From Rhodospirillales bacterium (lineage in GTDB: Bacteria > Pseudomonadota > Alphaproteobacteria > UBA8366 > Aestuariispiraceae), in NCBI GenBank assembly GCA_002696645.1, contig NZSA01000009.1, positions 1-33,340 of the forward strand: a DNA stretch of 33,340 nt, given 5' to 3'. Shown piece after piece: positions 15,310 through 22,082 of the stretch (position 1 is the first letter of the stretch; each line of letters opens with the position of its first letter). The notes under the pieces are model-generated. The model was not told the origin of the DNA and did not search any database. It saw only the letters and a list, made by a program, of their open reading frames with translations. The position numbers were made by a program, and so were the translations under genes.

Positions 15310-16509
15310 ATGGCACAGGGCATTAAAGACAAAGTCGCGATCATCGGGATGGGATGCAGCCGGTTCGGCGAACGCTGGAATGACAGCGCCGAAGACCTGA
15401 TGGTCGAAGCATTTCAGGAAGCCATCGCTGACGCCGGGATCGGTCAATCGGAAATCGGCGCGGCCTGGTTTGGAACATCCTATGAAGAAATTGGCGTTGG
15501 AAAGTCATCCATTCCCTTGGCGTCGGCGTTGCGTTTGCAATCAATACCGGTCACCCGGGTTGAGAATCTGTGCGCGTCTGGATCAGAAGCCGTCCGGGGC
15601 GCGGCCTATGCCGTCGCATCGGGTGCTTGTGACATCGCCCTGGCATTGGGCGTCGAGAAATTAAAGGATACCGGATATGGCGGTCTGCCGGTCCGTACCC
15701 GCGGATCCTTTAACGATTTGTGGATGCCATCCATGTCCGCCCCCGGCATGTTTGCACAGCTGGCATCCGCCTATACCGCAAAGCACGGCGCAGATCCGCA
15801 GGATCTGAAACGCGCATTGGCCCATATATCGGTGAAGAGCCACCGCAATGGTGCCCTGAACCCAAAGGCGCATCTGCGTAAGGAAATTTCTGAACAACAG
15901 GCCTTGGGGGCCCCGATTGTAGCGGAACCCCTGGGCATATTCGATTGCTGCGGTGTGTCGGACGGTGCGGCGTGCGCGATCGTAGCGACGCCAGAAATCG
16001 CGGCCGCTTTGGGCAAGAAAGACATTGTGACGATCAAGGCAATGCAGCTTGCCGTCAGCGACGGCAGCGAGATGTCCCATAACAGTTGGGACGGTACCAG
16101 CATCGTCAATACCCGGACGGCCTCTGCCCGCGCCTATAAGGAAGCTGGAATTTCTGATCCCAGCACCGAGATCGGCGCAATAGAAGTTCATGACTGCTTT
16201 TCCATCACCGAAATGGTCACTATGGAAGACCTTGGATTCTCAAAAGATGGCGAAGCAATCACTGACATTCTGGATGGGCGATATGACCATGACGGCACCA
16301 TCCCATGCCAGATCGACGGTGGTCTGAAATGCTTTGGCCACCCTATCGGGGCGTCAGGCATTCGGATGATGTATGAAATCTATCTGCAGCTTCTGGGCCG
16401 TGCCGATGCACGCCAGTTAAAGAACATAGATTTTGGCCTGACCCACAATCTGGGTGGCGCGCCTGTTTCAAACGTTGCATCCGTAAATGTGCTTGGGCGG
16501 CTGCGGTGA
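15310..16509 (+). CDS. SCP2/acetyl-CoA acetyltransferase-type thiolase
   Basis: 399-aa thiolase of the SCP2-type/DUF35-associated class. The nucleophile is C88 in ENLCASGSEA. The second active-site region is C341-F-G-H344 in KCFGHPIGASG, and the family segment VHDCFS is present. It should cleave a 3-ketoacyl-CoA with CoA, or act in reverse as a condensing enzyme. It follows the HMGS-like/DUF35 gene by 30 nt, with GGGAGAG as ribosome-binding site. Thiolases of this class often need a DUF35 partner, and here the only DUF35 domain in the window is in the neighbouring fusion. Confidence 0.93.
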   Translation: MAQGIKDKVAIIGMGCSRFGERWNDSAEDLMVEAFQEAIADAGIGQSEIGAAWFGTSYEEIGVGKSSIPLASALRLQSIPVTRVENLCASGSEAVRGAAYAVASGACDIALALGVEKLKDTGYGGLPVRTRGSFNDLWMPSMSAPGMFAQLASAYTAKHGADPQDLKRALAHISVKSHRNGALNPKAHLRKEISEQQALGAPIVAEPLGIFDCCGVSDGAACAIVATPEIAAALGKKDIVTIKAMQLAVSDGSEMSHNSWDGTSIVNTRTASARAYKEAGISDPSTEIGAIEVHDCFSITEMVTMEDLGFSKDGEAITDILDGRYDHDGTIPCQIDGGLKCFGHPIGASGIRMMYEIYLQLLGRADARQLKNIDFGLTHNLGGAPVSNVASVNVLGRLR

Positions 16510-17297
16510 CCAAAGGGGCGACACCCTCTCCTGTCCTAGCTGCGGGATGTTTGATCAATCATCACGCGCTGGTGACAGGCGGGGGCAGCGGCATTGGGCG
16601 CGCAATCGCTGTGCGACTGGCAGAATTGGGCGCGACAGTGCGGATTGTCGGACGACATGCCGCCGCCCTGGAAGAGACCTGTGCAATGGGCCCCAAAGAC
16701 CGCATCCTTGCGATACAAGGGGACATTCGGCAAGAACAGGATCGCCATCGAATAATCAATGCCCTGCCCGTCACCGATGGCCTGGATATCCTGGTCAACA
16801 ATGCCGGTGGACAATTCTATGCGGCCGCGCGGGATATTTCAGACCGGGGCTGGGACTCTGTCATAGACCTCAATCTCAACGCGACCTTCAAGCTAACGCG
16901 CGGCCTGTTTGATCATCTGGCCCAGCGTGGCGGCAGCGTGGTCAATATCTCGTTATCCGGTACGGAACGCGGCACGTCTGGATTGGCGCATTCCATCGCC
17001 GCCCGCGCCGGGGTCTTAGGTTTCAGTCGCACCCTGGCCCTGGAATGGGCGAAACATGACATTCGGATCAATTGCCTGTCACCCGGCACCGTTCTATCCC
17101 CCGCATTTGTATCGGCTGCGACGCCAGAAACCGTTGAACGCCTGATCTCAGCAACGCCTGCTGGACGAACCACGCACCCGGAAGAAGTCGCCGAAATGGT
17201 CGCCTTTCTGGCCAGTTCCAGTGCCGCAATGCTGACCGGCCAGATTTTCATGCTGGATGGCGGTGCGCATATCGGACCCGGTCTTGGCATGATTTGA
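16506..17297 (+). CDS. SDR-family oxidoreductase, 2,4-dienoyl-CoA reductase-like, non-canonical active site
   Basis: 263-aa short-chain dehydrogenase. The start is GTG, overlapping the thiolase stop by 4 nt (GTGA). The Rossmann motif TGGGSGIG (24-31) and NNAGGQF are normal. The catalytic YxxxK region instead reads AHSIAARAGV, with Ser in the Tyr position and Arg in the Lys position. Dienoyl-CoA reductases of the DECR group also lack the usual Tyr here, and NNAGGQF resembles their NNAAGNF, so an enoyl- or dienoyl-CoA reductase role is plausible. The same substitution occurs in the SDR at 31749-32612. Confidence 0.88.
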   Translation: MTKGATPSPVLAAGCLINHHALVTGGGSGIGRAIAVRLAELGATVRIVGRHAAALEETCAMGPKDRILAIQGDIRQEQDRHRIINALPVTDGLDILVNNAGGQFYAAARDISDRGWDSVIDLNLNATFKLTRGLFDHLAQRGGSVVNISLSGTERGTSGLAHSIAARAGVLGFSRTLALEWAKHDIRINCLSPGTVLSPAFVSAATPETVERLISATPAGRTTHPEEVAEMVAFLASSSAAMLTGQIFMLDGGAHIGPGLGMI

Positions 17298-17346
17298 CCT
17301 GAAGTACGTGAAAGATTCTAAGAGCCAATCAAGAAAGTGAGTTCTC

Positions 17347-19431
17347 ATGACATATTCGTCCCCCGTTCATATCGAAATCGTGGATGCGATCGCCCTGATT
17401 GCAATAGACAACCCGCCCGTGAATGCGACGTCTCATGCCGTTCGCCAAGGCCTGTTTGACGCCATAGAGAAAATCACAGCGCAATCAGAGATCAAGGCTG
17501 TTGCAATTTATGGCATGGGCCGAACCTTTATAGCAGGTGCAGATATTCGCGAATTCGGTAAACCCCTGCTGCCCCCGTCATTGCCTGATATCTGCCTGTC
17601 GATTGAAAACCTGAATAAACCGGTCGTGGCTGTTCTGCATGGAACCGCGTTGGGTGGCGGACTGGAAGTCGCCCTTTCGGCCCATGCCCGTGTCGCCCTG
17701 CCAGGCACAAAGCTGGGCCTGCCTGAGGTCAATCTGGGCATCCTGCCGGGCGCTGGGGGCACACAACGCACACCGCGACTGATCGGCATTCCTGCGGCAC
17801 TGGACATGGTTACCACCGGACGACATGTTCCAGCAGAAGAAGCCCTTGAATTAGGTCTTATCGACCGCATCCAGGGCGGTGACCCGCGTGATGTTGCACT
17901 CTCCATGGCGACGGCTGCACTCAAAGGCGACCTCCCTACGCGCAGCACAGCAAACCTGACAGTCGTTCCAAACGACGCCGCGATAAAGGACACGGCTGAG
18001 ACCCTGAAAGCCAAAAAACCGCATCTGTTTTCCCCGCATAAATGTGTTGAAGCAATTGCAGCGGCATCCACTTTGCCGTTTGCAGACGGATTGAAGCGAG
18101 AGCGCGAATTGTTTCTGGAATGCATGGAAAGCCCCCAGAGAACGGGCCTGATGCATGCCTTTTTCGCTGAGCGTGCCGTGGCCGATATCCCCGAAAAGAC
18201 TGCACAGGCCAGACCTATTGAGGCGTTGGGCGTTATCGGGGGCGGTCAGATGGGATCTGGCATTGCGACCGCTGCGCTGATTGCGGGCCTGCCGGTGACG
18301 CTCGTGGAACGAGACACAGCATCACTGGAAAAAGGGAAAGCTTCGATTGAAAAGAACCTTGCCGCGGCTGTGAAGCGTGGAAAATTGAGCCCGGAAAAGC
18401 ATGACGAGATTCTAGGCCACGCATTGACCTGCACGACCAACCGACAGAATCTTTCGGAGTCAGACCTTATCATCGAAGCCGTTTTCGAAGATATGGAGGT
18501 GAAGAAGGAAATTTTCCGCGCCCTGGATGGTATTGCAAAAGACGGCGCGGTTCTGGCAACCAACACCTCATATTTGGACATTAACGAAATTGCTGCTGTC
18601 ACCAAACGGCCCGCCGATGTGATTGGCTTGCACTTTTTCTCCCCCGCCCATGTCATGCGGCTGTTGGAAGTCGTCGTCCCGGACAAGACCGCGCCACAGG
18701 TTGTTGCGACCGGCTTCGCCTTGGCCAAGAAAATGCGAAAAATCGCCGTGCGCGCCGGGGTCTGTGACGGATTTATCGGCAACCGCATATTGTCACATTA
18801 CAAGAAAGTGGCTGATTATCTGGTCCTGGACGGTGCGACCCCGCAACAAGTGGACCAGGCGCTCGTGGAATTTGGTCTGGCCATGGGACCGTTTGCAGTT
18901 TCTGATTTGGCGGGCCTGGAGATTGGCTGGGCGACCCGCAAACGTCAGGCCGCAACCCGTCCATCGGAAGAACGCTACGTTGCCATCGCAGATCGGATTT
19001 GCGAACGCGAATGGTATGGGCGAAAGACTGGACAGGGATTTTACGTCTATCCCGAGTCCGGGAAACCCTATGCCAACCCCGAGGTCGACGTCATTATTCA
19101 GGAGGAACGCCAGAAAGCGGGCGTCACTCCCCGTGAGTTCAGCAATGACGAAATTGTTGCCCGATTCACCACTGCAATGATTTCAGAAGCACTTCGTGTG
19201 CTGGAAGAAGGCATCGCCCTGCGCCCCATAGACATTGATGCCACATTCTTGTTTGGCTACGGCTTCCCGCGCTTTCGTGGAGGCCCGATGCATTATGCCA
19301 ACACGGTCGGCGTGCCAAATTTAATTCAAAGTATCGAAACCTGGAGCATAGAGGACGCACATTTCTGGAAGGTTCCGGACCTCCTATCCCAACTGAATAA
19401 AGACAGCGCAGATATCGCATCACTGAACTGA
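17347..19431 (+). CDS. bifunctional enoyl-CoA hydratase/3-hydroxyacyl-CoA dehydrogenase (FadJ/EHHADH-like)
   Basis: 694-aa fusion. The N-terminal crotonase domain (about 1-190) has both catalytic glutamates, E107 in GGGLEVAL and E127 in LPEVNLG. The NAD-binding 3-hydroxyacyl-CoA dehydrogenase domain begins at about 293 with GVIGGGQMGSG and has the catalytic His H429 in GLHFFSPAHVMRLLE. The C-terminal dehydrogenase helical domains reach the end. It performs (S)-specific hydration and oxidation, so operon C contains both an (R)-route (MaoC plus SDR) and an (S)-route. It is the last gene of the operon; no clear terminator follows the stop. Confidence 0.95.
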   Translation: MTYSSPVHIEIVDAIALIAIDNPPVNATSHAVRQGLFDAIEKITAQSEIKAVAIYGMGRTFIAGADIREFGKPLLPPSLPDICLSIENLNKPVVAVLHGTALGGGLEVALSAHARVALPGTKLGLPEVNLGILPGAGGTQRTPRLIGIPAALDMVTTGRHVPAEEALELGLIDRIQGGDPRDVALSMATAALKGDLPTRSTANLTVVPNDAAIKDTAETLKAKKPHLFSPHKCVEAIAAASTLPFADGLKRERELFLECMESPQRTGLMHAFFAERAVADIPEKTAQARPIEALGVIGGGQMGSGIATAALIAGLPVTLVERDTASLEKGKASIEKNLAAAVKRGKLSPEKHDEILGHALTCTTNRQNLSESDLIIEAVFEDMEVKKEIFRALDGIAKDGAVLATNTSYLDINEIAAVTKRPADVIGLHFFSPAHVMRLLEVVVPDKTAPQVVATGFALAKKMRKIAVRAGVCDGFIGNRILSHYKKVADYLVLDGATPQQVDQALVEFGLAMGPFAVSDLAGLEIGWATRKRQAATRPSEERYVAIADRICEREWYGRKTGQGFYVYPESGKPYANPEVDVIIQEERQKAGVTPREFSNDEIVARFTTAMISEALRVLEEGIALRPIDIDATFLFGYGFPRFRGGPMHYANTVGVPNLIQSIETWSIEDAHFWKVPDLLSQLNKDSADIASLN

Positions 19432-19700
19432 TGCATATTTTCTGAAAGGCGAATTGAGGTGAAGCAGCATCTCAGAACGGTCCCTTGTGGCTGGATACTG
19501 CTATTGTGCCCGGATCTTCAAAACATCAGAAAGCCAGTTCCATTGCGAAGAACCAGCAACCAGCATTGGTGCGGAAAATTTATGCCTATCTCAAAATGAG
19601 CCAACCCAATTTAAATCGATCCTACTCTAGCAATTCCTCACCCGCCGCTTGCATCCCGCTTGCTTACCGACGTTGAGTTTAGCGAGGGGAATGAGACAGC
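19432..19700. other. intergenic stretch, no recognisable gene
   Basis: Between the FadJ-like gene and the leftward terminator I see no supported gene. An open frame of 63 codons at 19485-19676 has no Shine-Dalgarno and no recognisable similarity. A copy of GCGGAAAATTTATGCCTAT (19571-19589) recurs in near-identical form at 19928-19944 on the other side of the tRNA remnant. Confidence 0.4.
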
Positions 19701-19731
19701 AAAAAGCCCCTAACCTATTGGGTCAGGGGCT
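19701..19731 (-). terminator. rho-independent terminator (leftward)
   Basis: On the leftward strand, AGCCCCTGACC (19731-19721), a 5-nt loop and GGTTAGGGGCT (19715-19705) form an 11-bp stem with one G-U pair. TTTTT follows (19705-19701). It comes 8 bases after the 3' end of the tRNA-fMet remnant, so it is probably the original terminator of that tRNA transcript. Confidence 0.8.
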
Positions 19732-19738
19732 CATTATT

Positions 19739-19783
19739 TGATTGCGGGGGTAAGATTTGAACCTACGACCTTCAGGTTATGAG
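19739..19783 (-). pseudogene. 3' remnant of initiator tRNA-fMet (anticodon CAT), possible att scar
   Basis: Read leftward, 45 nt match the 3' half of a bacterial tRNA-fMet. CTCATAACCTGAAGG contains the CAT anticodon (19781-19779) and the 3' side of its stem; the T-arm GTAGGTTCAAATC and acceptor strand CCCCCGCA follow. The 5' half is missing: the sequence upstream of CTCAT is AT-rich and cannot form the anticodon stem. The terminal CCA position reads TCA, and one T-arm base (C to T) also differs from the usual sequence, so it has decayed. Integrative elements often insert at tRNA 3' ends and leave such a fragment. In alphaproteobacteria tRNA-fMet often closes the rrn operon. Confidence 0.75.
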
Positions 19784-20106
19784 TTCTACGTTTTATTCAA
19801 AAATTGGCTTCGTCATATTTTTCATTGATGTACGTTGCATTTTATAACAACCGCCGATCTACTATGGAGCAGGAAAACATGTTTTGTTCTTTTGGTAATT
19901 TTAAATTGTAAGAAAAGTAAGCTTTATGCGAAAATTATGCCTATTTATTCTGACAAAAATTTATCTAACTTGTTGATTTATAAGCACTGGTATTTTGCTT
20001 ATTATTGAAAACCAACAAGTTTATCGGGGCCCAGCGCATATCCTCCCGCCCGGTAAATCAGAACCCCGGATTGGGGGGCAGTCCAGATGCGCGTTGATAC
20101 ATTTAA
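19784..20106. other. AT-rich gene-free stretch
   Basis: Base composition drops sharply toward A/T, especially 19790-20010, compared with the coding regions on both sides. No open frame here has a credible start or codon use. This fits residual non-native DNA next to an integration scar. Confidence 0.5.
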
Positions 20107-20220
20107 AACCCTTTGATCCCTTCGGGCGATCAGGGCATCGCCCTTGTCTTTTACCCCCAGGGCCATGGCTACAGCCTGGATGTTCGACCGGACGTCTTCG
20201 AAACCTTCAGCGCGATGTAG
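20107..20220 (+). pseudogene. possible C-terminal coding remnant, unrecognised
   Basis: A frame from just after the TAA at 20104 to the TAG at 20218-20220 reads about 37 codons with protein-like character, including GDQGIALVFYPQGHG and VRPDVFETFSAM at its end. There is no start codon with a ribosome-binding site. It looks like the tail of a deleted gene; I cannot identify the family. Chance is a real alternative. Confidence 0.25.
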
Positions 20221-20308
20221 GAATATGCCCTGCTTTGGCTGGTTTATCCATTGGGCGATTCAAACTGGCAAACAGTCGTCAAAAGACAGTTAAAGACGCT
20301 CCGAGGGC

Positions 20309-21160
20309 TCACGCCATCATTGCCGCAGGAGGTCGGTGGCTGGACGCCGCCTGAGCCGCTGCCGCCACCGCACCGGAAAATCGGGCCTCCGCCTCTTCGG
20401 GCGTGTATCGGGCACGAGAGACAGCAACATTAATCGCGCCAACGGGAGCGCCGGTGCTGTCGATGATCGCCGATGCGATAGAGATATCACCCAGAAAATA
20501 TTCTTCAAATGCGGTCGAATAACCGCGCTTTGCTGAAACCGCGATCTTCTGCAGCAACGCATCCCTGTCACAGGTCGTATGCTGCGTGAATGCCTTTAAG
20601 GACGATGCATTGATCACGTCTTCTGCTGCTTCCGGATTGAGCCGCGACAGCATCGCAATACCTGGCGCAGAACAATAGGCGGGCATCCGCGTTCCGATAA
20701 CGACGTCGGTTGCCAAGACATGACGACTGGGATAGCGCGAGATAAAGACAATATCGGTGCCTTCCAGGATCGTAAGATTGACGGTTTCCTCCGTCTCTTT
20801 ACTGAGATGAATGAGGTAAGGCTGGGTTCGCCGAATGAATTCATTGCTGTTCAGATAGAAGTTTGTCAGTTGCAGAACCTTAACGCTTAAAACCCAACTG
20901 TTCGTGTTTTGAAAGCGTTCAATATAGCCCAGTTTCGCCAGGGTATGCATAAACCTCTGCGCAGCGCTCTTGCCAATCTGAGTCTTGGCGGTGACTTCTG
21001 CCAGCGTACAGGGCGTGCCGCTGTTGCCGATCGCGTTCAAGACCCGAAACGCCTTTTCGACAGACTGAACCATCAGCAGATCAGGGTCCGATCCTGCTTC
21101 GTCACTCCCTCCCCCACGGTTGCCTGATGCCTTAACCATATTTCTAGATGGATTACTCAA
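20309..21160 (-). CDS. IclR-family transcriptional regulator
   Basis: 283-aa regulator. A winged helix-turn-helix lies at about 52-80 (TLAEVTAKTQIGKSAAQRFMHTLAKLGYI), followed by the larger IclR effector domain with YCSAPGIAMLS and the RGYSTAFEEYFLGDISIA segment. The TTG start at 21158-21160 has GGGAG 8 nt upstream. An ATG seven codons further in is also possible. An extra Gly/Asp-rich N-terminal tail of about 30 residues precedes the DNA-binding domain. It is transcribed divergently from the crotonase/CoA-ligase pair. It probably binds the CGATAC-N3-GTATCG boxes there and in front of the dioxygenase/transporter operon. Confidence 0.93.
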   Translation of the reverse strand: MSNPSRNMVKASGNRGGGSDEAGSDPDLLMVQSVEKAFRVLNAIGNSGTPCTLAEVTAKTQIGKSAAQRFMHTLAKLGYIERFQNTNSWVLSVKVLQLTNFYLNSNEFIRRTQPYLIHLSKETEETVNLTILEGTDIVFISRYPSRHVLATDVVIGTRMPAYCSAPGIAMLSRLNPEAAEDVINASSLKAFTQHTTCDRDALLQKIAVSAKRGYSTAFEEYFLGDISIASAIIDSTGAPVGAINVAVSRARYTPEEAEARFSGAVAAAAQAASSHRPPAAMMA

Positions 21161-21221
21161 AATGCGCGCTCCCTGACCTTATTCTCATCTCGGATTACTC
21201 TTCGCGGACTATATTCCATAT

Positions 21222-21251
21222 TTGATACGTTGCATCGTATTGCGATATATT
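21222..21251 (+). promoter_or_regulatory. promoter of the crotonase/CoA-ligase operon
   Basis: TTGATA (21222-21227), an 18-nt spacer and TATATT (21246-21251) form a plausible sigma-70 promoter. Each hexamer overlaps one of the two operator boxes, so regulator binding would block it. Confidence 0.45.
21223..21237. promoter_or_regulatory. IclR operator box 1 (imperfect)
   Basis: TGATACGTTGCATCG matches the consensus CGATAC-N3-GTATCG with one mismatch in each arm. Its start is exactly 20 bp from box 2, about two helical turns, so bound dimers would lie on the same DNA face. Confidence 0.55.
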
Positions 21252-21257
21252 GTATCG
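21243..21257. promoter_or_regulatory. IclR operator box 2
   Basis: CGATATATTGTATCG, one mismatch from the perfect palindrome. It overlaps the -10 region of the crotonase promoter and lies in the control region shared with the divergent IclR gene. Confidence 0.6.
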
Positions 21258-21311
21258 AATTCAAATGCAAACTTTGTGCACCCAAACTCACCAGAGGTTA
21301 CAGGTCCAATC

Positions 21312-22079
21312 ATGACATTGCCAATACTAACAGAAGTCAGAGACGAAATCGGTTTCATCACACTGAACAAGCCGCATATTTTGAATGCGTGGGACAGGCC
21401 GATGCGTGACCTGCTGGTCAATAGTCTGGAAACCTTTGAGGCCGATCCGGCAATCAAGGCGATCATTCTGACAGGCGCGGGGGATCGTGCTTTTGGTGCC
21501 GGGCAGGACCTAAACGAGACCAAAACCTTCGATTCAAAAAATGCGGAAGATTGGATTGAAGAATGGCGACGCCTGTATGGAACGATCAGATCCCTAACGA
21601 AACCGCTGGTTTGTGCGCTGAACGGGTTGGCGGCAGGATCCGCCTTCCAAGTCACACTCTTGGCCGATCTTCGGGTTGGTCATGCGGATGTAAAGATGGG
21701 ACAGCCAGAGATCAATTCTGGTCTGCCAACCGCAACTGGTTCGTGGATCATGCGAGAACTTATCGGTCTTTCCCGGACCATTGATCTGACCCTTACAGGC
21801 CGAATGGTCCCGGCTGACGAATGTTTGGCCATGGGCCTGCTGAGCCGCATTGTCCCAAAGGAGCAAGTCATGGACGCCGCGATAGCGCTGGCCCGGGAAC
21901 TTGGCGAGAAAGCACCTATCGCCATGCGCCTGAACAAGCGGCGATTCCAGGAAATGACTGAGGCGTCGTTTCAGGAAACCATGTCCGCAGCCTCGCGCAT
22001 TCATTCAGAAGCTTATGGTACCGGCGAGCCAAGCATGATGATGGAGCGCTTTCTGAAGAAGACAGAACGGAAGGGCTGA
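21312..22079 (+). CDS. crotonase-fold enoyl-CoA hydratase/isomerase
   Basis: 255-aa crotonase. The oxyanion-hole segments FGAGQDL (61-67) and LNGLAAGSAFQ (103-113) are present. One catalytic glutamate is kept (E133 in GQPEINSGLPT); the first is replaced by Gln113. One-glutamate crotonases include CaiD-like dehydratases, isomerases and hydrolases, so simple hydratase activity is uncertain. I chose the ATG at 21312 with AGG about 7 nt upstream. The frame is open back to 21222, but that extension would cross the promoter and operator boxes. It is the first gene of a two-gene operon with a CoA ligase. Confidence 0.88.
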   Translation: MTLPILTEVRDEIGFITLNKPHILNAWDRPMRDLLVNSLETFEADPAIKAIILTGAGDRAFGAGQDLNETKTFDSKNAEDWIEEWRRLYGTIRSLTKPLVCALNGLAAGSAFQVTLLADLRVGHADVKMGQPEINSGLPTATGSWIMRELIGLSRTIDLTLTGRMVPADECLAMGLLSRIVPKEQVMDAAIALARELGEKAPIAMRLNKRRFQEMTEASFQETMSAASRIHSEAYGTGEPSMMMERFLKKTERKG

Positions 22080-22082
22080 GTT

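Noticed and set aside
19485-19676. 63-codon open frame with an ATG start
   Set aside because: No ribosome-binding site, atypical composition (Ser/Asn/Gln rich) and no recognisable motif; it lies in a gene-free stretch.
19826-19840. GTACGTTGCAT-like sequence resembling the IclR operator
   Set aside because: Only the central TACGTTGCAT part fits; the outer arms do not match and no promoter or gene start is near.
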